From Actinomycetota bacterium (GTDB taxonomy: Bacteria; Actinomycetota; UBA4738; HRBIN12): a stretch of DNA of 64,000 nt. The notes beneath the pieces are model-generated. The model ran no database searches. It was not told where the DNA came from and worked only from the letters and a program-made list of their open reading frames with translations. Of this stretch, positions 15,307-23,585 are shown piece by piece; the first letter of the stretch is position 1, and every line of letters starts with the position of its first letter. The stretch is from contig DASQWI010000016.1 in the NCBI GenBank assembly GCA_035640355.1, positions 1 through 64,000 on the forward strand, read 5' to 3'. Both the position numbers and the translations under genes were made by a program.

Positions 15307-16365
15307 GTGCTTACCAATGCGGACGTCGGGGAGCTGCTCTGGCGGGCGAGCCGAAACGAGGGCGACCACCGCAGGCGGGCGCTGGAACGCGCCTCGCGGG
15401 CCTCGCGCTTCTGGGCGGAGGAGGTCCACGACGTGGCCGCCGCCGGCCGACCCCTGACCGAGCTTCGGTCCGTCGGACCGTGGATCGCGGCGCAGATCGA
15501 GACCTGGCTCGCGAGTCCGCCGCCCATCCCGGACGTTGAAGAGGCGCGGCGAGGGTTCCTCACCTACGCGGAGGTTCGGTCCACCTTGGACCTGGACCCG
15601 GCGTGGGAGTCGCTCCCCTGTGCCGACCTTCAGATGCACACGACCTACAGCGACGGAGCGGTGCCGCTCGATGGGATGGTCGTGGCCGCACAGAGACTCG
15701 GGCGGTCCTTCGTCGCCATCACCGACCATTCCCAGTCGTTGCAGATCGCCAACGGCATGACGGCGGACCGACTTGCGGCTCAGGGCCGTGCGATCGACGA
15801 GCTCGATAGAGCGTTCGCGGACGCGGGAGACGACTTCGGGATCCTCCGCTCGATGGAAGTGGACGTATTCCCCGACGGGACGATGGACATGGATGACGAG
15901 TCGTTGTCGACGCTGGATCTCGTCCTCGGCGCGTTCCACTCGAAGCTCCGCTCGACCGTCGACGAGACAGAGCGATACATGGCCGCCCTGCGACAGCCAC
16001 GCCTGCACGTGCTCGCGCACCCGAAAGCGAGGATGTACGGCAGACGCGTTGGGCTCGTCGCGGACTGGCACCGAGTCTTCGCCGAGGCCGCACGCCTGGG
16101 CAAAGCCATCGAGTTGGACGCAACGGTGTGGCGCCAGGACTTGAACGTCGCGCTCGCGACGCTCGCCCGCGAGGAGGGCGTGCGGTGGTTCTCCATCGGA
16201 AGCGACGCGCACAACGAACTCGAGCTGGAGTTCCTTCCGTTCGGAATGGCAACCGCCGCTCGCGCCGGCATCGAACGCGATCGCATCCTGAACTACCGGT
16301 CAATCGACTTCGTGCGCTCGTGGGCGCGCAAGCTCGTCGAGGAGGAACGGATCGAGCTCGACTAG
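15307..16365 (+). CDS. PHP-domain phosphoesterase resembling the C-terminal half of DNA polymerase X
   Basis: A 352-residue protein. Residues 1-75 look like the helix-hairpin-helix region of PolX (LTELRSVGPWIAAQIETWL). Residues 105-340 are a PHP domain with metal motifs DLQMHTTYSDG, AITDHSQSLQIANGM, RSMEVDVFPDGTMDMDD, VLAHPKARMYG and SIGSDAHN. The polymerase X catalytic palm is absent. In bacterial PolX the PHP domain gives 3'-5' exonuclease or AP-endonuclease activity, so a stand-alone repair nuclease is plausible but inferred. GTG 15307 is the first start after an in-frame stop. Confidence 0.85.
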   Translation: MLTNADVGELLWRASRNEGDHRRRALERASRASRFWAEEVHDVAAAGRPLTELRSVGPWIAAQIETWLASPPPIPDVEEARRGFLTYAEVRSTLDLDPAWESLPCADLQMHTTYSDGAVPLDGMVVAAQRLGRSFVAITDHSQSLQIANGMTADRLAAQGRAIDELDRAFADAGDDFGILRSMEVDVFPDGTMDMDDESLSTLDLVLGAFHSKLRSTVDETERYMAALRQPRLHVLAHPKARMYGRRVGLVADWHRVFAEAARLGKAIELDATVWRQDLNVALATLAREEGVRWFSIGSDAHNELELEFLPFGMATAARAGIERDRILNYRSIDFVRSWARKLVEEERIELD

Positions 16366-16383
16366 TGAAGAGAGCCCGCGCGG

Positions 16384-16809
16384 TCAGCGGCGTCGAGCTC
16401 GCGCCCGAGCGATGAAGTCGTCCGCCAACTTCGGTGGTGCGCAGGCCAGCCAGCCGTCGATGAGCGCTTCCCGCAACGCTGACCTGGAGACCTTCCTCAG
16501 TTGGATCAGGATCGCCGGATACCCATCGAAATGGGGAACCGTGAAGAACCCCTCGGGTCCACCCGACTTCGCCGCGAGCACCGCCTCCTTCTCGACGAGA
16601 TCGTCCACGCGAACCGCGAGGATGGGTCCATCGGGTACGGGCTCCTCGCCGAAGCGTCGGATGTCGGCCTTGCTGAACGGCCGCTCCCAGGCGAACGCCT
16701 TCCCGGCGACACTCCACGTACGATTGCCGTGCCGCTCCCCTGGCGTAACCTCCGGCAAGCCGGATGCGATCCGCGCAACGTCGCCGAGCGTCACCGAACG
16801 AGGACTCAC
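16384..16809 (-). CDS. MmcQ/YjbR family DNA-binding-like protein
   Basis: A 141-residue protein of the MmcQ/YjbR fold. Motifs are LPEVTPGERHGNRTWSVAGK, AFAWERPFSKADIRRFG, the hydrophobic ILAVRVDDLVEKEAVLAAK, and HFDGYPAILIQLRKVS. The C-terminal ALIDGWLACAPPKLADDF is typical. The family is called DNA-binding-like from its structure, but no function is proven. GTG 16809 overlaps the RidA stop in a GTGA quartet, so the two are translationally coupled. Confidence 0.85.
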   Translation of the reverse strand: MSPRSVTLGDVARIASGLPEVTPGERHGNRTWSVAGKAFAWERPFSKADIRRFGEEPVPDGPILAVRVDDLVEKEAVLAAKSGGPEGFFTVPHFDGYPAILIQLRKVSRSALREALIDGWLACAPPKLADDFIARARARRR

Positions 16810-17231
16810 GCGGTCTCTGTCTCCGGAAGAACGGCCACCGCATCCAGTTCCAGCAGGAAGTCGGGGTGAGCGAGACTCGCCACCATCGCCGCGGTGATGA
16901 CGGGCGGGTTGTCTCGCTGCCCCCACACTTGCCGGAACACTTCGAATCCCGGCTGGAGAGGCTGTCCCGCGAGCACGTAGAGGTTCCACTTGATGACGTG
17001 CTCCAAGCGAGCGCCGGCGGCCGCGAGCGCCGTTTCCAGATTCCTGAACACTTGCTCGGTCTGCGCGGCGAGGTCCCCTTTCCCCACGATCTCGCCCGAC
17101 GCATTCACCGCGTTCTGTCCGCCGACGTAGATCGTCTTGGCCCGGCCCGAAACAGTGACGACGTTCGACCACGCCGGGTTCTTGTGCAGGCCCTCTGGGT
17201 TCAGATGCTGCACGACGGCTTGCTCAGCCAT
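16806..17231 (-). CDS. RidA family protein (YjgF/YER057c/UK114)
   Basis: A 141-residue RidA-like protein with TIYVGGQNAVNASGEIVG, LAAQTEQVFRNLETALAAAGA, HVIKWNLYVLAGQPL and NPPVITAAMVASLAHPDFLL. RidA enzymes deaminate reactive enamine/imine intermediates. The catalytic arginine of true RidA (R105, in the R-x-A.. segment) seems not to be kept in PPVITAAMV, so this may belong to another Rid subfamily. GGAGGAG lies 4 bases before ATG 17231. It is the first gene of a coupled pair with MmcQ/YjbR and is divergent from a nucleotidyl cyclase. Confidence 0.85.
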   Translation of the reverse strand: MAEQAVVQHLNPEGLHKNPAWSNVVTVSGRAKTIYVGGQNAVNASGEIVGKGDLAAQTEQVFRNLETALAAAGARLEHVIKWNLYVLAGQPLQPGFEVFRQVWGQRDNPPVITAAMVASLAHPDFLLELDAVAVLPETETA

Positions 17232-17281
17232 GGCGCTCCTCCTCTCTCATTCGACTCCTCCCGCTGACCTATCCTTGAGCG

Positions 17282-17944
17282 GTGAACCTCTACTCCGGCA
17301 CCGTGACGTTCCTGTTCAGCGACGTCGAGGGAAGCACCGATCTGCTGAAGCGTCTCGGGGAGGGCACGTTTGCGACCGTTCTCGCGCAGCATCGTCGGAT
17401 CGTGCGCGAAGCATTCTCGGCTAGGGACGGCCGCGAGATCGACACCCAAGGTGACGCGTTCTTCTACGCGTTCGCCCGAGCCCGCGACGCCGTCGCGGCG
17501 GCGGTATCGGCGCAACGAGCGCTGGCCGGTCACGCGTGGCCCGAAGAAGGAGAGGTCCGCGTTCGGATGGGCCTGCACACGGGTGAGCCCGCCGTGGGCG
17601 ACGAGGGGTACACGGGAATGGACGTCGTGCGCGCCGCCAGGATTGCGGCGGTGGGCCGCGGCGGGCAGGTCTTGCTTTCGGAAACGACCCGCGCGCTCAT
17701 CGGACCAGACCTGCCCGATCGCGTCACGGTTCATCCGCTCGGCGAACGGCGGCTGAAGGACATCGAACGACCCGAACCCCTGCACGGGCTCGTCATCGAA
17801 GGCGTCCCGGGATCCGGCGACGGAATCGAGCTCGACGCGAGCGGCGAAACGGAACCGCGGTCCATCAAAGAGCAGATCTCTCGCATGATCGAGGCGAAGG
17901 TACTCCGCGAGCTGGAGCGGAGCCTCGAGGACGAGTCCGGCTGA
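17282..17944 (+). CDS. Single-domain class III adenylate/guanylate cyclase
   Basis: A 220-residue protein consisting almost only of a class III catalytic domain (residues 5-170). Metal-binding Asp14 is in FLFSDVEGSTDLL and Asp58 in EIDTQGDAFFYAF. The MGLHTGEP and GQVLLSETTRALI segments are typical. In GMDVVRAARI the usual transition-state Asn position is Val, a variation found in this compact sub-type. The C-terminal 45 residues (KEQISRMIEAKVLRELERSL) are probably helical. It should make cAMP or cGMP as a homodimer in the cytosol. A DUF1579-like gene follows 7 bp later. Confidence 0.88.
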   Translation: MNLYSGTVTFLFSDVEGSTDLLKRLGEGTFATVLAQHRRIVREAFSARDGREIDTQGDAFFYAFARARDAVAAAVSAQRALAGHAWPEEGEVRVRMGLHTGEPAVGDEGYTGMDVVRAARIAAVGRGGQVLLSETTRALIGPDLPDRVTVHPLGERRLKDIERPEPLHGLVIEGVPGSGDGIELDASGETEPRSIKEQISRMIEAKVLRELERSLEDESG

Positions 17945-17951
17945 GAACAAC

Positions 17952-18434
17952 ATGACCGGCGATCGGGCGTTGGAATCGTTCGGTCGGTTCGTGGGCTCCT
18001 GGACCACCGAGGCCACGCATCCTTCCCTTCCGGGCGTCGTCGTCCACGGCACCGCCGACATCGAATGGCTCGAAGGCGAACGCTTCCTGATCCAGCGCGC
18101 TCGCAACGAGCACTCCGACTTCCCCGACTCGATCTCCATCATCGGTTTCACCGAACAGGATCGCGTCGACGACGAGACCGGATCGGTTGAGCCAACCGGG
18201 TCGGAATCGCCGTTGAGCATGCATTACTTCGACTCGCGTGGCGTGTTTCGCATCTACCAAGCGAGCGCGGACGATCAGGCGTTGCGGCTGTGGCGAGACG
18301 CGCCTGGGTTCTCGCAACGGTTCACCGGCACCTTCGCCGACGGCGGCGACACGATCCTCGGCACCTGGCAGCTCCGCACCGACGACGTCCACTGGGAAGA
18401 CGACCTGCGGATCACCTACCGTCGAGCTCGATAG
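17952..18434 (+). CDS. DUF1579-like hypothetical protein
   Basis: A 160-residue soluble beta-rich protein. Conserved-looking stretches are LESFGRFVGSWTTEATHPS, WLEGERFLIQRA, DFPDSISIIGF, HYFDSRGVFRIYQAS and WRDAPGFSQRFTGTFAD. I recognise the pattern from widespread actinobacterial hypothetical proteins related to DUF1579, which may form a lipocalin-like barrel. No function is known. It sits 7 bp after the cyclase gene and is probably cotranscribed. Confidence 0.65.
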   Translation: MTGDRALESFGRFVGSWTTEATHPSLPGVVVHGTADIEWLEGERFLIQRARNEHSDFPDSISIIGFTEQDRVDDETGSVEPTGSESPLSMHYFDSRGVFRIYQASADDQALRLWRDAPGFSQRFTGTFADGGDTILGTWQLRTDDVHWEDDLRITYRRAR

Positions 18435-18455
18435 ACGAGCGCGGCTCTTCGTTCG

Positions 18456-19283
18456 TCAATCCACGTACGGCCCGTTGAATACCGGCGCCTCGCCGTACGG
18501 CTTCCCCGCCATCAAAAGGAATCGGGTGCCGGGTGACGCGTCCGTTACGGTGAGCTCGTCGCCGGGCCCTAGCAAAACGAGCTGCGGTGGCCTCGCGTGC
18601 GGACCATCGAGCCCGAAGTCCGCCTCTCCATCGAGCAGGTATGCGAAACCCTGGAACCCGCGCGGGACGGGAATCGTCGCAGCGCCGCCCTCCATCAGCT
18701 CGACGTCGAAGACGATGGCCGGCGTTCCGAGCTCGATGGGCGAGCCCTCGCCGACCAGGACCCGAACCGTCGCATCCCCCACGTTCCGAACGGGAATCTG
18801 ATCGGGCAACAACACCTGAGCGCTCGGCTCGGCCTGCTTGTCCTTTCGAGCCAGGTTCACCCAGAAGAGCACGCTCCTCCACTCGCTCTCCCCTAGGCCC
18901 TCGTCCCGCTCCTCCGCTCCGATGGCCTCGGCGTGCCACGCACCCCGGCCGGTCCGGAGCGCGAGCAGGCCCCCCTTGGGCAGTCGAACGCGTTCGATCG
19001 CTCCACCGGGACCCGTGCTGTGACCGGTGCTGGCCGAGCCCTCGAGGATGTACCAGAGGTTGTCGAACCCTCGGTGCGGGTGCTTCGTGTCGACGTCCTT
19101 CAGCTCCGAGAGCTTGAACCGCGCCTCGTGCACGAGGATGAACGGGTCGGTCGCCTCGTAGGGCACGCTCCTGGACGGAACTGGCTCCAGGATCTCGAAC
19201 CCCATCATCGGTCGAATGTGAGCTTCCTCGACCAGGACGGCCTCGCGCGATGTCGCCACGTCAGGCTGGGCCACGGTCCTCAT
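18456..19283 (-). CDS. Pirin family protein
   Basis: A bicupin protein of about 275 residues. The N-terminal cupin contains FILVHEARFKLSELKDVDTK, then HPHRGFDNLWYILEGSASTG, and GAWHAEAIG. The HPHRGFD motif supplies the metal-binding histidines of pirins. The C-terminal cupin (LVGEGSPIELGTPAIVFDVE) is weaker, as is usual. Some pirins are quercetin 2,3-dioxygenases and others are regulators. ATG 19283 is preferred over 19331 because GGAAAGGGG lies just before it. It is transcribed divergently from an HxlR regulator, which probably controls it. Confidence 0.88.
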   Translation of the reverse strand: MRTVAQPDVATSREAVLVEEAHIRPMMGFEILEPVPSRSVPYEATDPFILVHEARFKLSELKDVDTKHPHRGFDNLWYILEGSASTGHSTGPGGAIERVRLPKGGLLALRTGRGAWHAEAIGAEERDEGLGESEWRSVLFWVNLARKDKQAEPSAQVLLPDQIPVRNVGDATVRVLVGEGSPIELGTPAIVFDVELMEGGAATIPVPRGFQGFAYLLDGEADFGLDGPHARPPQLVLLGPGDELTVTDASPGTRFLLMAGKPYGEAPVFNGPYVD

Positions 19284-19346
19284 CCCCTTTCCGGGATCGG
19301 TTACGCCATCGCCATCGTCAACCCGCCGCATCGCGCTCGTATTCCG

Positions 19347-19368
19347 CTAGTAACTCTATGAGAACTAG
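19347..19368. promoter_or_regulatory. Candidate HxlR operator
   Basis: CTAGT (19347-19351) and ACTAG (19364-19368) form an inverted repeat with a 12-bp spacer in the pirin / HxlR intergenic region. The size and spacing fit the dyads bound by HxlR/YodB-type dimers. Binding is inferred. Confidence 0.5.
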
Positions 19369-19389
19369 TGTCGTGCTACCCTCGGGAGT

Positions 19390-19740
19390 GTGAAGACTTC
19401 GACCCAGGCCACGAGTCGTACGCACGACGAATGCGAGAGCGCCGACGCGGCTCTCGTGCGCGCGTTCGACCTGCTCGGCAAGCGCTGGACCGGTGTCGTG
19501 CTCGGGACCCTGAGGGGTGGGCCCGCGGGGTTCCGAGCCCTCGCCAGAGCCGTCGACGGGATCAGCGATTCGGTGCTTTCGGACCGGTTGGGCGAGCTCG
19601 CCGACGCCGGTCTCGTGTCGCGCACAGTCATGGAAGGACCTCCGGTATCGGTCACTTACGCGCTGACTGACGCAGGTCGTGCCCTACTGCCGGCTCTGGA
19701 ACAGATCACCCGCTGGGCCGAGAAACACCTGCCCGGATAG
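19390..19740 (+). CDS. HxlR-family transcriptional regulator
   Basis: A 116-residue winged-helix protein. ALVRAFDLLGKRWTGVVLGTL is the HxlR signature, followed by FRALARAVDGISDSVLSDRL (recognition region) and VSRTVMEGPPVSVTYALTD. Cys15 in the N-terminal HDECESADA lies near the position of the redox-sensing cysteine of YodB-like members, so thiol or quinone sensing is possible. The GTG start leads directly from the region containing a CTAGT/ACTAG dyad. The likely target is the divergent pirin gene and itself. Confidence 0.9.
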   Translation: MKTSTQATSRTHDECESADAALVRAFDLLGKRWTGVVLGTLRGGPAGFRALARAVDGISDSVLSDRLGELADAGLVSRTVMEGPPVSVTYALTDAGRALLPALEQITRWAEKHLPG

Positions 19741-19782
19741 CGGCCACCGAACCGCGTCGCCACCCCGCCTACGATTCCGTAA

Positions 19783-20313
19783 GTGCGAAGGAACGCGGCC
19801 GCAGTAGGAACGGCGATCTTCCTCGTCCTCGTCCCCGGCACTGCCGCCGGCGTCGTCCCCTGGCTCCTTACGGGCTGGCGCGGTCGCGAGCCACCCCTGC
19901 ACCCCGTGATCCGTCTTGTAGGACTCGTGCTGATAGTCGTCGGGGCGGCGGTACTGATTGGAGCCTTCGCCCGGTTCGTTACCGAGGGTCGAGGAACACC
20001 CGCGCCGATCGCGCCCACGGAGCGACTCGTCGTCGGCGGGCTCTATCGATACGTCCGGAACCCGATGTACCTGGCGGTGGCGGCAACGATCGTCGGACAG
20101 GCGCTGCTTCTCGGCCGACTTGAGCTGCTCGCGTACGCCGCCCTTTTCCTTGGCACGACGGCGGCCTTCGTCTACTGGTACGAGGAGCCCATCCTTCTTC
20201 ACCGCTACGGATCCCAGTACGAGACGTATCGGCGAGCCGTTCCGCGGTGGCGGCCGCGCTGGCGTCCGTGGGAGCCCGATGAACGGCCGCGAGATTTGAG
20301 CAGTCTTCCCTGA
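19783..20313 (+). CDS. Isoprenylcysteine carboxyl methyltransferase-like (PEMT/ICMT) membrane protein
   Basis: A 176-residue membrane protein with about four hydrophobic helices. The motifs GLYRYVRNPMYLAV and EEPILLHRYGSQYETYRRAVP are the SAM-binding signature of the ICMT/phospholipid N-methyltransferase superfamily. The basic tail (RWRPRWRPW) is cytoplasmic. The substrate is unknown; in bacteria such proteins methylate lipids or remain uncharacterised. It follows the HxlR gene by 42 bp on the same strand. The start is GTG 19783. Confidence 0.85.
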   Translation: MRRNAAAVGTAIFLVLVPGTAAGVVPWLLTGWRGREPPLHPVIRLVGLVLIVVGAAVLIGAFARFVTEGRGTPAPIAPTERLVVGGLYRYVRNPMYLAVAATIVGQALLLGRLELLAYAALFLGTTAAFVYWYEEPILLHRYGSQYETYRRAVPRWRPRWRPWEPDERPRDLSSLP

Positions 20314-20344
20314 TCCTTGTTTCGGGCCACGGCGATCGCCGTGC

Positions 20345-21352
20345 TTATCGGCCCGGGAGCGACCGCGGGAGCCCGAAGGCCGGGAGCACACTGTTGTCGA
20401 ATCGAGTCATGGCGCCGATCCGCTCGCCGCTGAGGGTCAGGACGTACAGGCCAACCCCGTGGCGGACGCCGGTTGCGCTGCGCAGGTAGGAACCGAACGC
20501 CGGCTGGCCGTTCGCGCGCGTCGGCACGAGGTCGTGCCTTCGGCCCGTCTTGAAGAGGCTGTCCAGGAAGCGCCCACCGATGTCTCGACCCTCGTATTCG
20601 AAGGGCATCGGTGGCATCGAGATGAAGACGTCGTCCGTTAGAACGGCCACGAGCGAGTCCACGTCGGCGGACTCCCACGCGCCGACGAACTTCGCGACGA
20701 TCGCCTCCTCGGAGGATGAGCCGGGCGCAGGAGGCGGTTCGCGGTCGGTGGGCCGCGCCCGTCGGCGCTCCAGGCCGCGGCGCGCCCGTTTGAGGGCGCT
20801 GTTCACCGATTCGACGGTCGAGTCCAGCATGTCCGCTACCTCGTTGGCGTGGAACCCGAGGACGTCGCGCAGGATCAGCACGGCGACCTGGCGAGGCGGC
20901 AAGACTTGAAGAGCGGTCACGAACGCCAGGGAGATCGATTCGGCCTGCTCGTAGCGGGCTTCGGGACCGAGCGGCGCGTCGATCGCTCCCTCCAGGAGGG
21001 CGTCTGGGAACGGCTCGAGCCATGCGATCTCGCCCAGCCGGGTCGGTTCGGGCGGGTCAAGCTGCGGCAACTGCCACTCCGTGGCCGGGCGTCGGCTCGC
21101 CGAGCGACGTGCGTTGAGCGATCGATTGGTGGCGATGCGATACAGCCACGTGCGGATGGAAGCGCGTCCGCCGAAGCCTTGGAGGGCCTGCCACGCGGCG
21201 AAGAGTGTGTCCTGGAGGGCGTCCTCGGCGTCCTGGAATGATCCGAGCATCCGGTAGCAGTGCACGAGCAGCTGGCGCCGGTACGGCTCGACCAGCTCCT
21301 GAAATGCGTCGGCGTTCCCCGCCTTCGCCATTCCGATGAGATCGGTCGTCAC
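20345..21352 (-). CDS. ECF sigma factor with C-terminal SnoaL-like domain (SigG type)
   Basis: A 335-residue sigma-70 protein. Region 2 is LVEPYRRQLLVHCYRMLGSF followed by QDAEDALQDTLFAAW and TWLYRIATNRSLN. Region 4 is LPPRQVAVLILRDVLGFHAN and EVADMLDSTVESVNSALKRA. From about residue 215 an NTF2/SnoaL-like domain follows (AKFVGAWESADVDSLVAVLT), as in SigG/SigJ-type factors where it can control activity without a separate anti-sigma. No anti-sigma gene is adjacent. GTG 21352 is the start. Its regulon is unknown. Confidence 0.9.
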   Translation of the reverse strand: MTTDLIGMAKAGNADAFQELVEPYRRQLLVHCYRMLGSFQDAEDALQDTLFAAWQALQGFGGRASIRTWLYRIATNRSLNARRSASRRPATEWQLPQLDPPEPTRLGEIAWLEPFPDALLEGAIDAPLGPEARYEQAESISLAFVTALQVLPPRQVAVLILRDVLGFHANEVADMLDSTVESVNSALKRARRGLERRRARPTDREPPPAPGSSSEEAIVAKFVGAWESADVDSLVAVLTDDVFISMPPMPFEYEGRDIGGRFLDSLFKTGRRHDLVPTRANGQPAFGSYLRSATGVRHGVGLYVLTLSGERIGAMTRFDNSVLPAFGLPRSLPGR

Positions 21353-21499
21353 GTTCGCACCCTACCCTCACGCCTCGTTCGCTCCTCATCCACTCTTGGA
21401 TAGACACCGGCCGAGGGACGAACTGGGCGGTCGCGTGCGCCAACTTGCCACAGGTCTTGGTGTCTGCATCGTCGACGGCTCTACAGAAAGAAACCCAAG

Positions 21500-22291
21500 A
21501 TGATGCTGAAAGACAAGGTTGCGGTGATCTACGGTGCGGGAGGTGCGGTCGGTGGTGCCATCGCACGTGCCTTCGCGCGCGAGGGAGCCAGGCTCTACCT
21601 CACGGGGCGAACCCTGGAACCCGTCGAGATCGTCGCCAAGGAAATCGTCGCAGCGGGCGGATCCGCCGAGTCGGCGGAGGTCGACGCACTCGACGAGCAG
21701 GCCGTGGACGAGCACCTCCAGTCCGTGGTCGACAAGGCTGGTCGTGTCGACATCTCGTTCAACGCGGTCGGGATCCCGAGTACGAACCTCATCGGTATGC
21801 CTCTCGTCGAGATCGACGTCGAGCGGTTCTCATTGCCGATCACCATGTTCACGGCGTCGTACTTCCTGACTGCACGTGCGGCCGCCCGGCAGATGATCGC
21901 AACCCGATCGGGGGTGATCATGACTCTCACTACCCTCCAGTCGCGGACTGGGTACCCAACGGCGGGAGGCTTCGGTCCGGCGATGGCCGCCAAAGAGGCG
22001 CTCACTCGACAGCTGTCCGCCGAGCTCGCGTCGCACGGCATCCGCGTGGTCGGACTGCGACCGCAGGGCATCCCGGAGACAAATGCGCTAAAGGAGGCGT
22101 ACGAGCCTCGCGCCAAGGCATCGGAGATGACTTACGAGGCGTTCACGGAGTTGGCCGCGAGCAAGACCCACACACGCCGGCTTTCGACGCTCCCGGAGCT
22201 GGCGAACACGGCCGTCTTCTTGGCTTCCGACAACGCGAGCGGGATGACGGGGACGACCGTCAACCTGTCCATGGGAAGCCTGGACGACTAG
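21500..22291 (+). CDS. Short-chain dehydrogenase/reductase-like protein lacking the catalytic Tyr
   Basis: A 263-residue Rossmann-fold protein of SDR size. The cofactor motif GAGGAVGGAIA (residues 12-22) and the NA.G motif (FNAVGIPS) are present. In the catalytic region GPAMAAKEALTRQL keeps the Lys of YxxxK, but the Tyr four positions before it is Ala. The Ser region (TLTTLQS) is near its usual place. It may therefore be a reductase with altered chemistry or a non-catalytic binding protein. The tail ASDNASGMTGTTVNLSMG is typical of SDRs. It stands alone upstream of an alpha/beta hydrolase on the same strand. Confidence 0.85.
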   Translation: MMLKDKVAVIYGAGGAVGGAIARAFAREGARLYLTGRTLEPVEIVAKEIVAAGGSAESAEVDALDEQAVDEHLQSVVDKAGRVDISFNAVGIPSTNLIGMPLVEIDVERFSLPITMFTASYFLTARAAARQMIATRSGVIMTLTTLQSRTGYPTAGGFGPAMAAKEALTRQLSAELASHGIRVVGLRPQGIPETNALKEAYEPRAKASEMTYEAFTELAASKTHTRRLSTLPELANTAVFLASDNASGMTGTTVNLSMGSLDD

Positions 22292-22300
22292 CGTCCGTTG

Positions 22301-22325
22301 CCCGGGCGGGCCTTTTTCCTGCCGC
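22301..22325 (+). terminator. Possible terminator after the SDR gene
   Basis: GCCC-GGGC-GGGCC followed by TTTTT lies just after the SDR stop codon. The stem is short (4 bp, or 6 bp if GGGCGG pairs with CCGCCC across the T-tract), so this is a weak call. Confidence 0.3.
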
Positions 22326-22429
22326 CCTGAGCCGAAACCTCCTTCCCGGGACCGATGAGTTTCCGCCCCCGCCGTGTCTCATCAAGGGGAGTTGGGGAAG
22401 GTGAAGTAGAGAGGCTGGAAGGAGGGGTC

Positions 22430-23203
22430 ATGGAGAACGTCCGTTCGAAGGACGGAACCACGATCGGGTTCGATCGCCTCGGCGAGGGGTCCCCGGTGAT
22501 TCTGGTTTCGGGCGGGTCCACCGACCGGATGGCGAACGCCCCGGTCGCGGGACACCTGGCCACTCGGTTCACGACGTTCAACTACGACCGGCGCGGCCGA
22601 GGTGACAGCGGCGACACGCTGCCCTACGCGATCGAGCGCGAGATCGAGGATCTCGACGCCGTCATCGCCGCGGCGGGAGGTTCGGCGTTCGTCTACGGCA
22701 CATCATCTGGTGCGGCGCTCGCGCTCGAGGCCGCGGCATCGGGACTGCCGATCGACAAGCTGGCGCTGTGGGAGCCGCCGTTCATCCCGGAGGGCTTCCC
22801 GCGTCCTCCCGGAGATCAGGTGGAGCAGTACGAACGCATGGTCGCCGAGGGCCGGCGGGGTGATGCGGTCGAGTTCTTCATGGCGAAGGTCGTGGGAATG
22901 CCCCCGGAGTTCGTGGCCCAGGCGCGCACCGCTCCGTTCTGGGCGGGACAAGAGGCGATCGCCCACACCCTCGCGTACGACGCGCGGATCATGGGCGACT
23001 ACTCGCTGTCGACGGAGCGGGCGGCGCTGGTCAAGGCGCCCACGCTCGTGATCGCCGGAACCGCGATCCCCTGGATGCGCCAGACCGCCGAGGCGCTCGC
23101 TGCGGCCATCCCCGACGGCCACATCCGAGTGCTCGAGGGGCAGACGCACGACGTCGACCCGGCGGTCATCGCCGAAGCGGTACAGGAGTTCTTCAGCGAT
23201 TGA
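22430..23203 (+). CDS. Alpha/beta hydrolase
   Basis: A 257-residue alpha/beta-hydrolase fold protein. Oxyanion region VILVSGGSTDR, the NYDRRGRGDSGDT strand-turn, nucleophile elbow VYGTSSGAALALEA (Ser in GTSSG), and catalytic His in GQTHDVDPAVIA are visible. ATG 22430 is chosen because GGAAGGAGG lies 4 bases before it; an earlier in-frame ATG (22355) lacks this. The family hydrolyses esters or related bonds; many members of this subgroup are annotated only as hydrolases. The substrate is unknown. Confidence 0.87.
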   Translation: MENVRSKDGTTIGFDRLGEGSPVILVSGGSTDRMANAPVAGHLATRFTTFNYDRRGRGDSGDTLPYAIEREIEDLDAVIAAAGGSAFVYGTSSGAALALEAAASGLPIDKLALWEPPFIPEGFPRPPGDQVEQYERMVAEGRRGDAVEFFMAKVVGMPPEFVAQARTAPFWAGQEAIAHTLAYDARIMGDYSLSTERAALVKAPTLVIAGTAIPWMRQTAEALAAAIPDGHIRVLEGQTHDVDPAVIAEAVQEFFSD

Positions 23204-23585
23204 ACGTGAACGAGCGAGAGGCGAACTGCTCGAGGCCGGCGCGCGTTTCGGTGCACGTGGAGACGAAGCACCTCCGTGTGACAGCGTCGGTCCTCCAAAT
23301 CGATGTACGAGCGCATTGGTCGGGTGTCGACCGTTTGGCCGTGGCCAGGTTGGGCGATTGACTCGCGACGATCAGCTTCGTACCGTCGACTCACGACCCG
23401 CTACGTCTCTCACCCGAGTCTGTGTCCGCGATGCACTCAACACCTCGCGCGTGTGTATCTCCGCGCGTTCGTCGGTGGACAAGCAACGGTCCGTCCCGAC
23501 GAACTTTGCTCGACGTGTCAGATCCGACTCCAGGAGTTCGCGCGGGTTCATCGTCGAGAGTGCGCTTAGGCGCTCTGCTCGTCGC
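23204..23585. other. Stretch with at most one weak small gene
   Basis: Between the hydrolase and the cyclase fusion no well-supported gene was found. The only item of note is a plus-strand frame with two CxxC pairs, listed separately. Confidence 0.4.
23303..23569 (+). CDS. Possible small CxxC...CxxC protein
   Basis: An 88-codon frame whose second half reads SLCPRCTQHLARVYLRAFVG followed by ELCSTCQIRLQEFARVHRREC. Two CxxC pairs 33 residues apart resemble a small zinc ribbon. The first half (VSTVWPWPGWAIDS) looks non-coding and there is no clear ribosome binding site, so a later start or a chance frame is possible. No family recognised. Confidence 0.3.
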   Translation: MYERIGRVSTVWPWPGWAIDSRRSASYRRLTTRYVSHPSLCPRCTQHLARVYLRAFVGGQATVRPDELCSTCQIRLQEFARVHRRECA

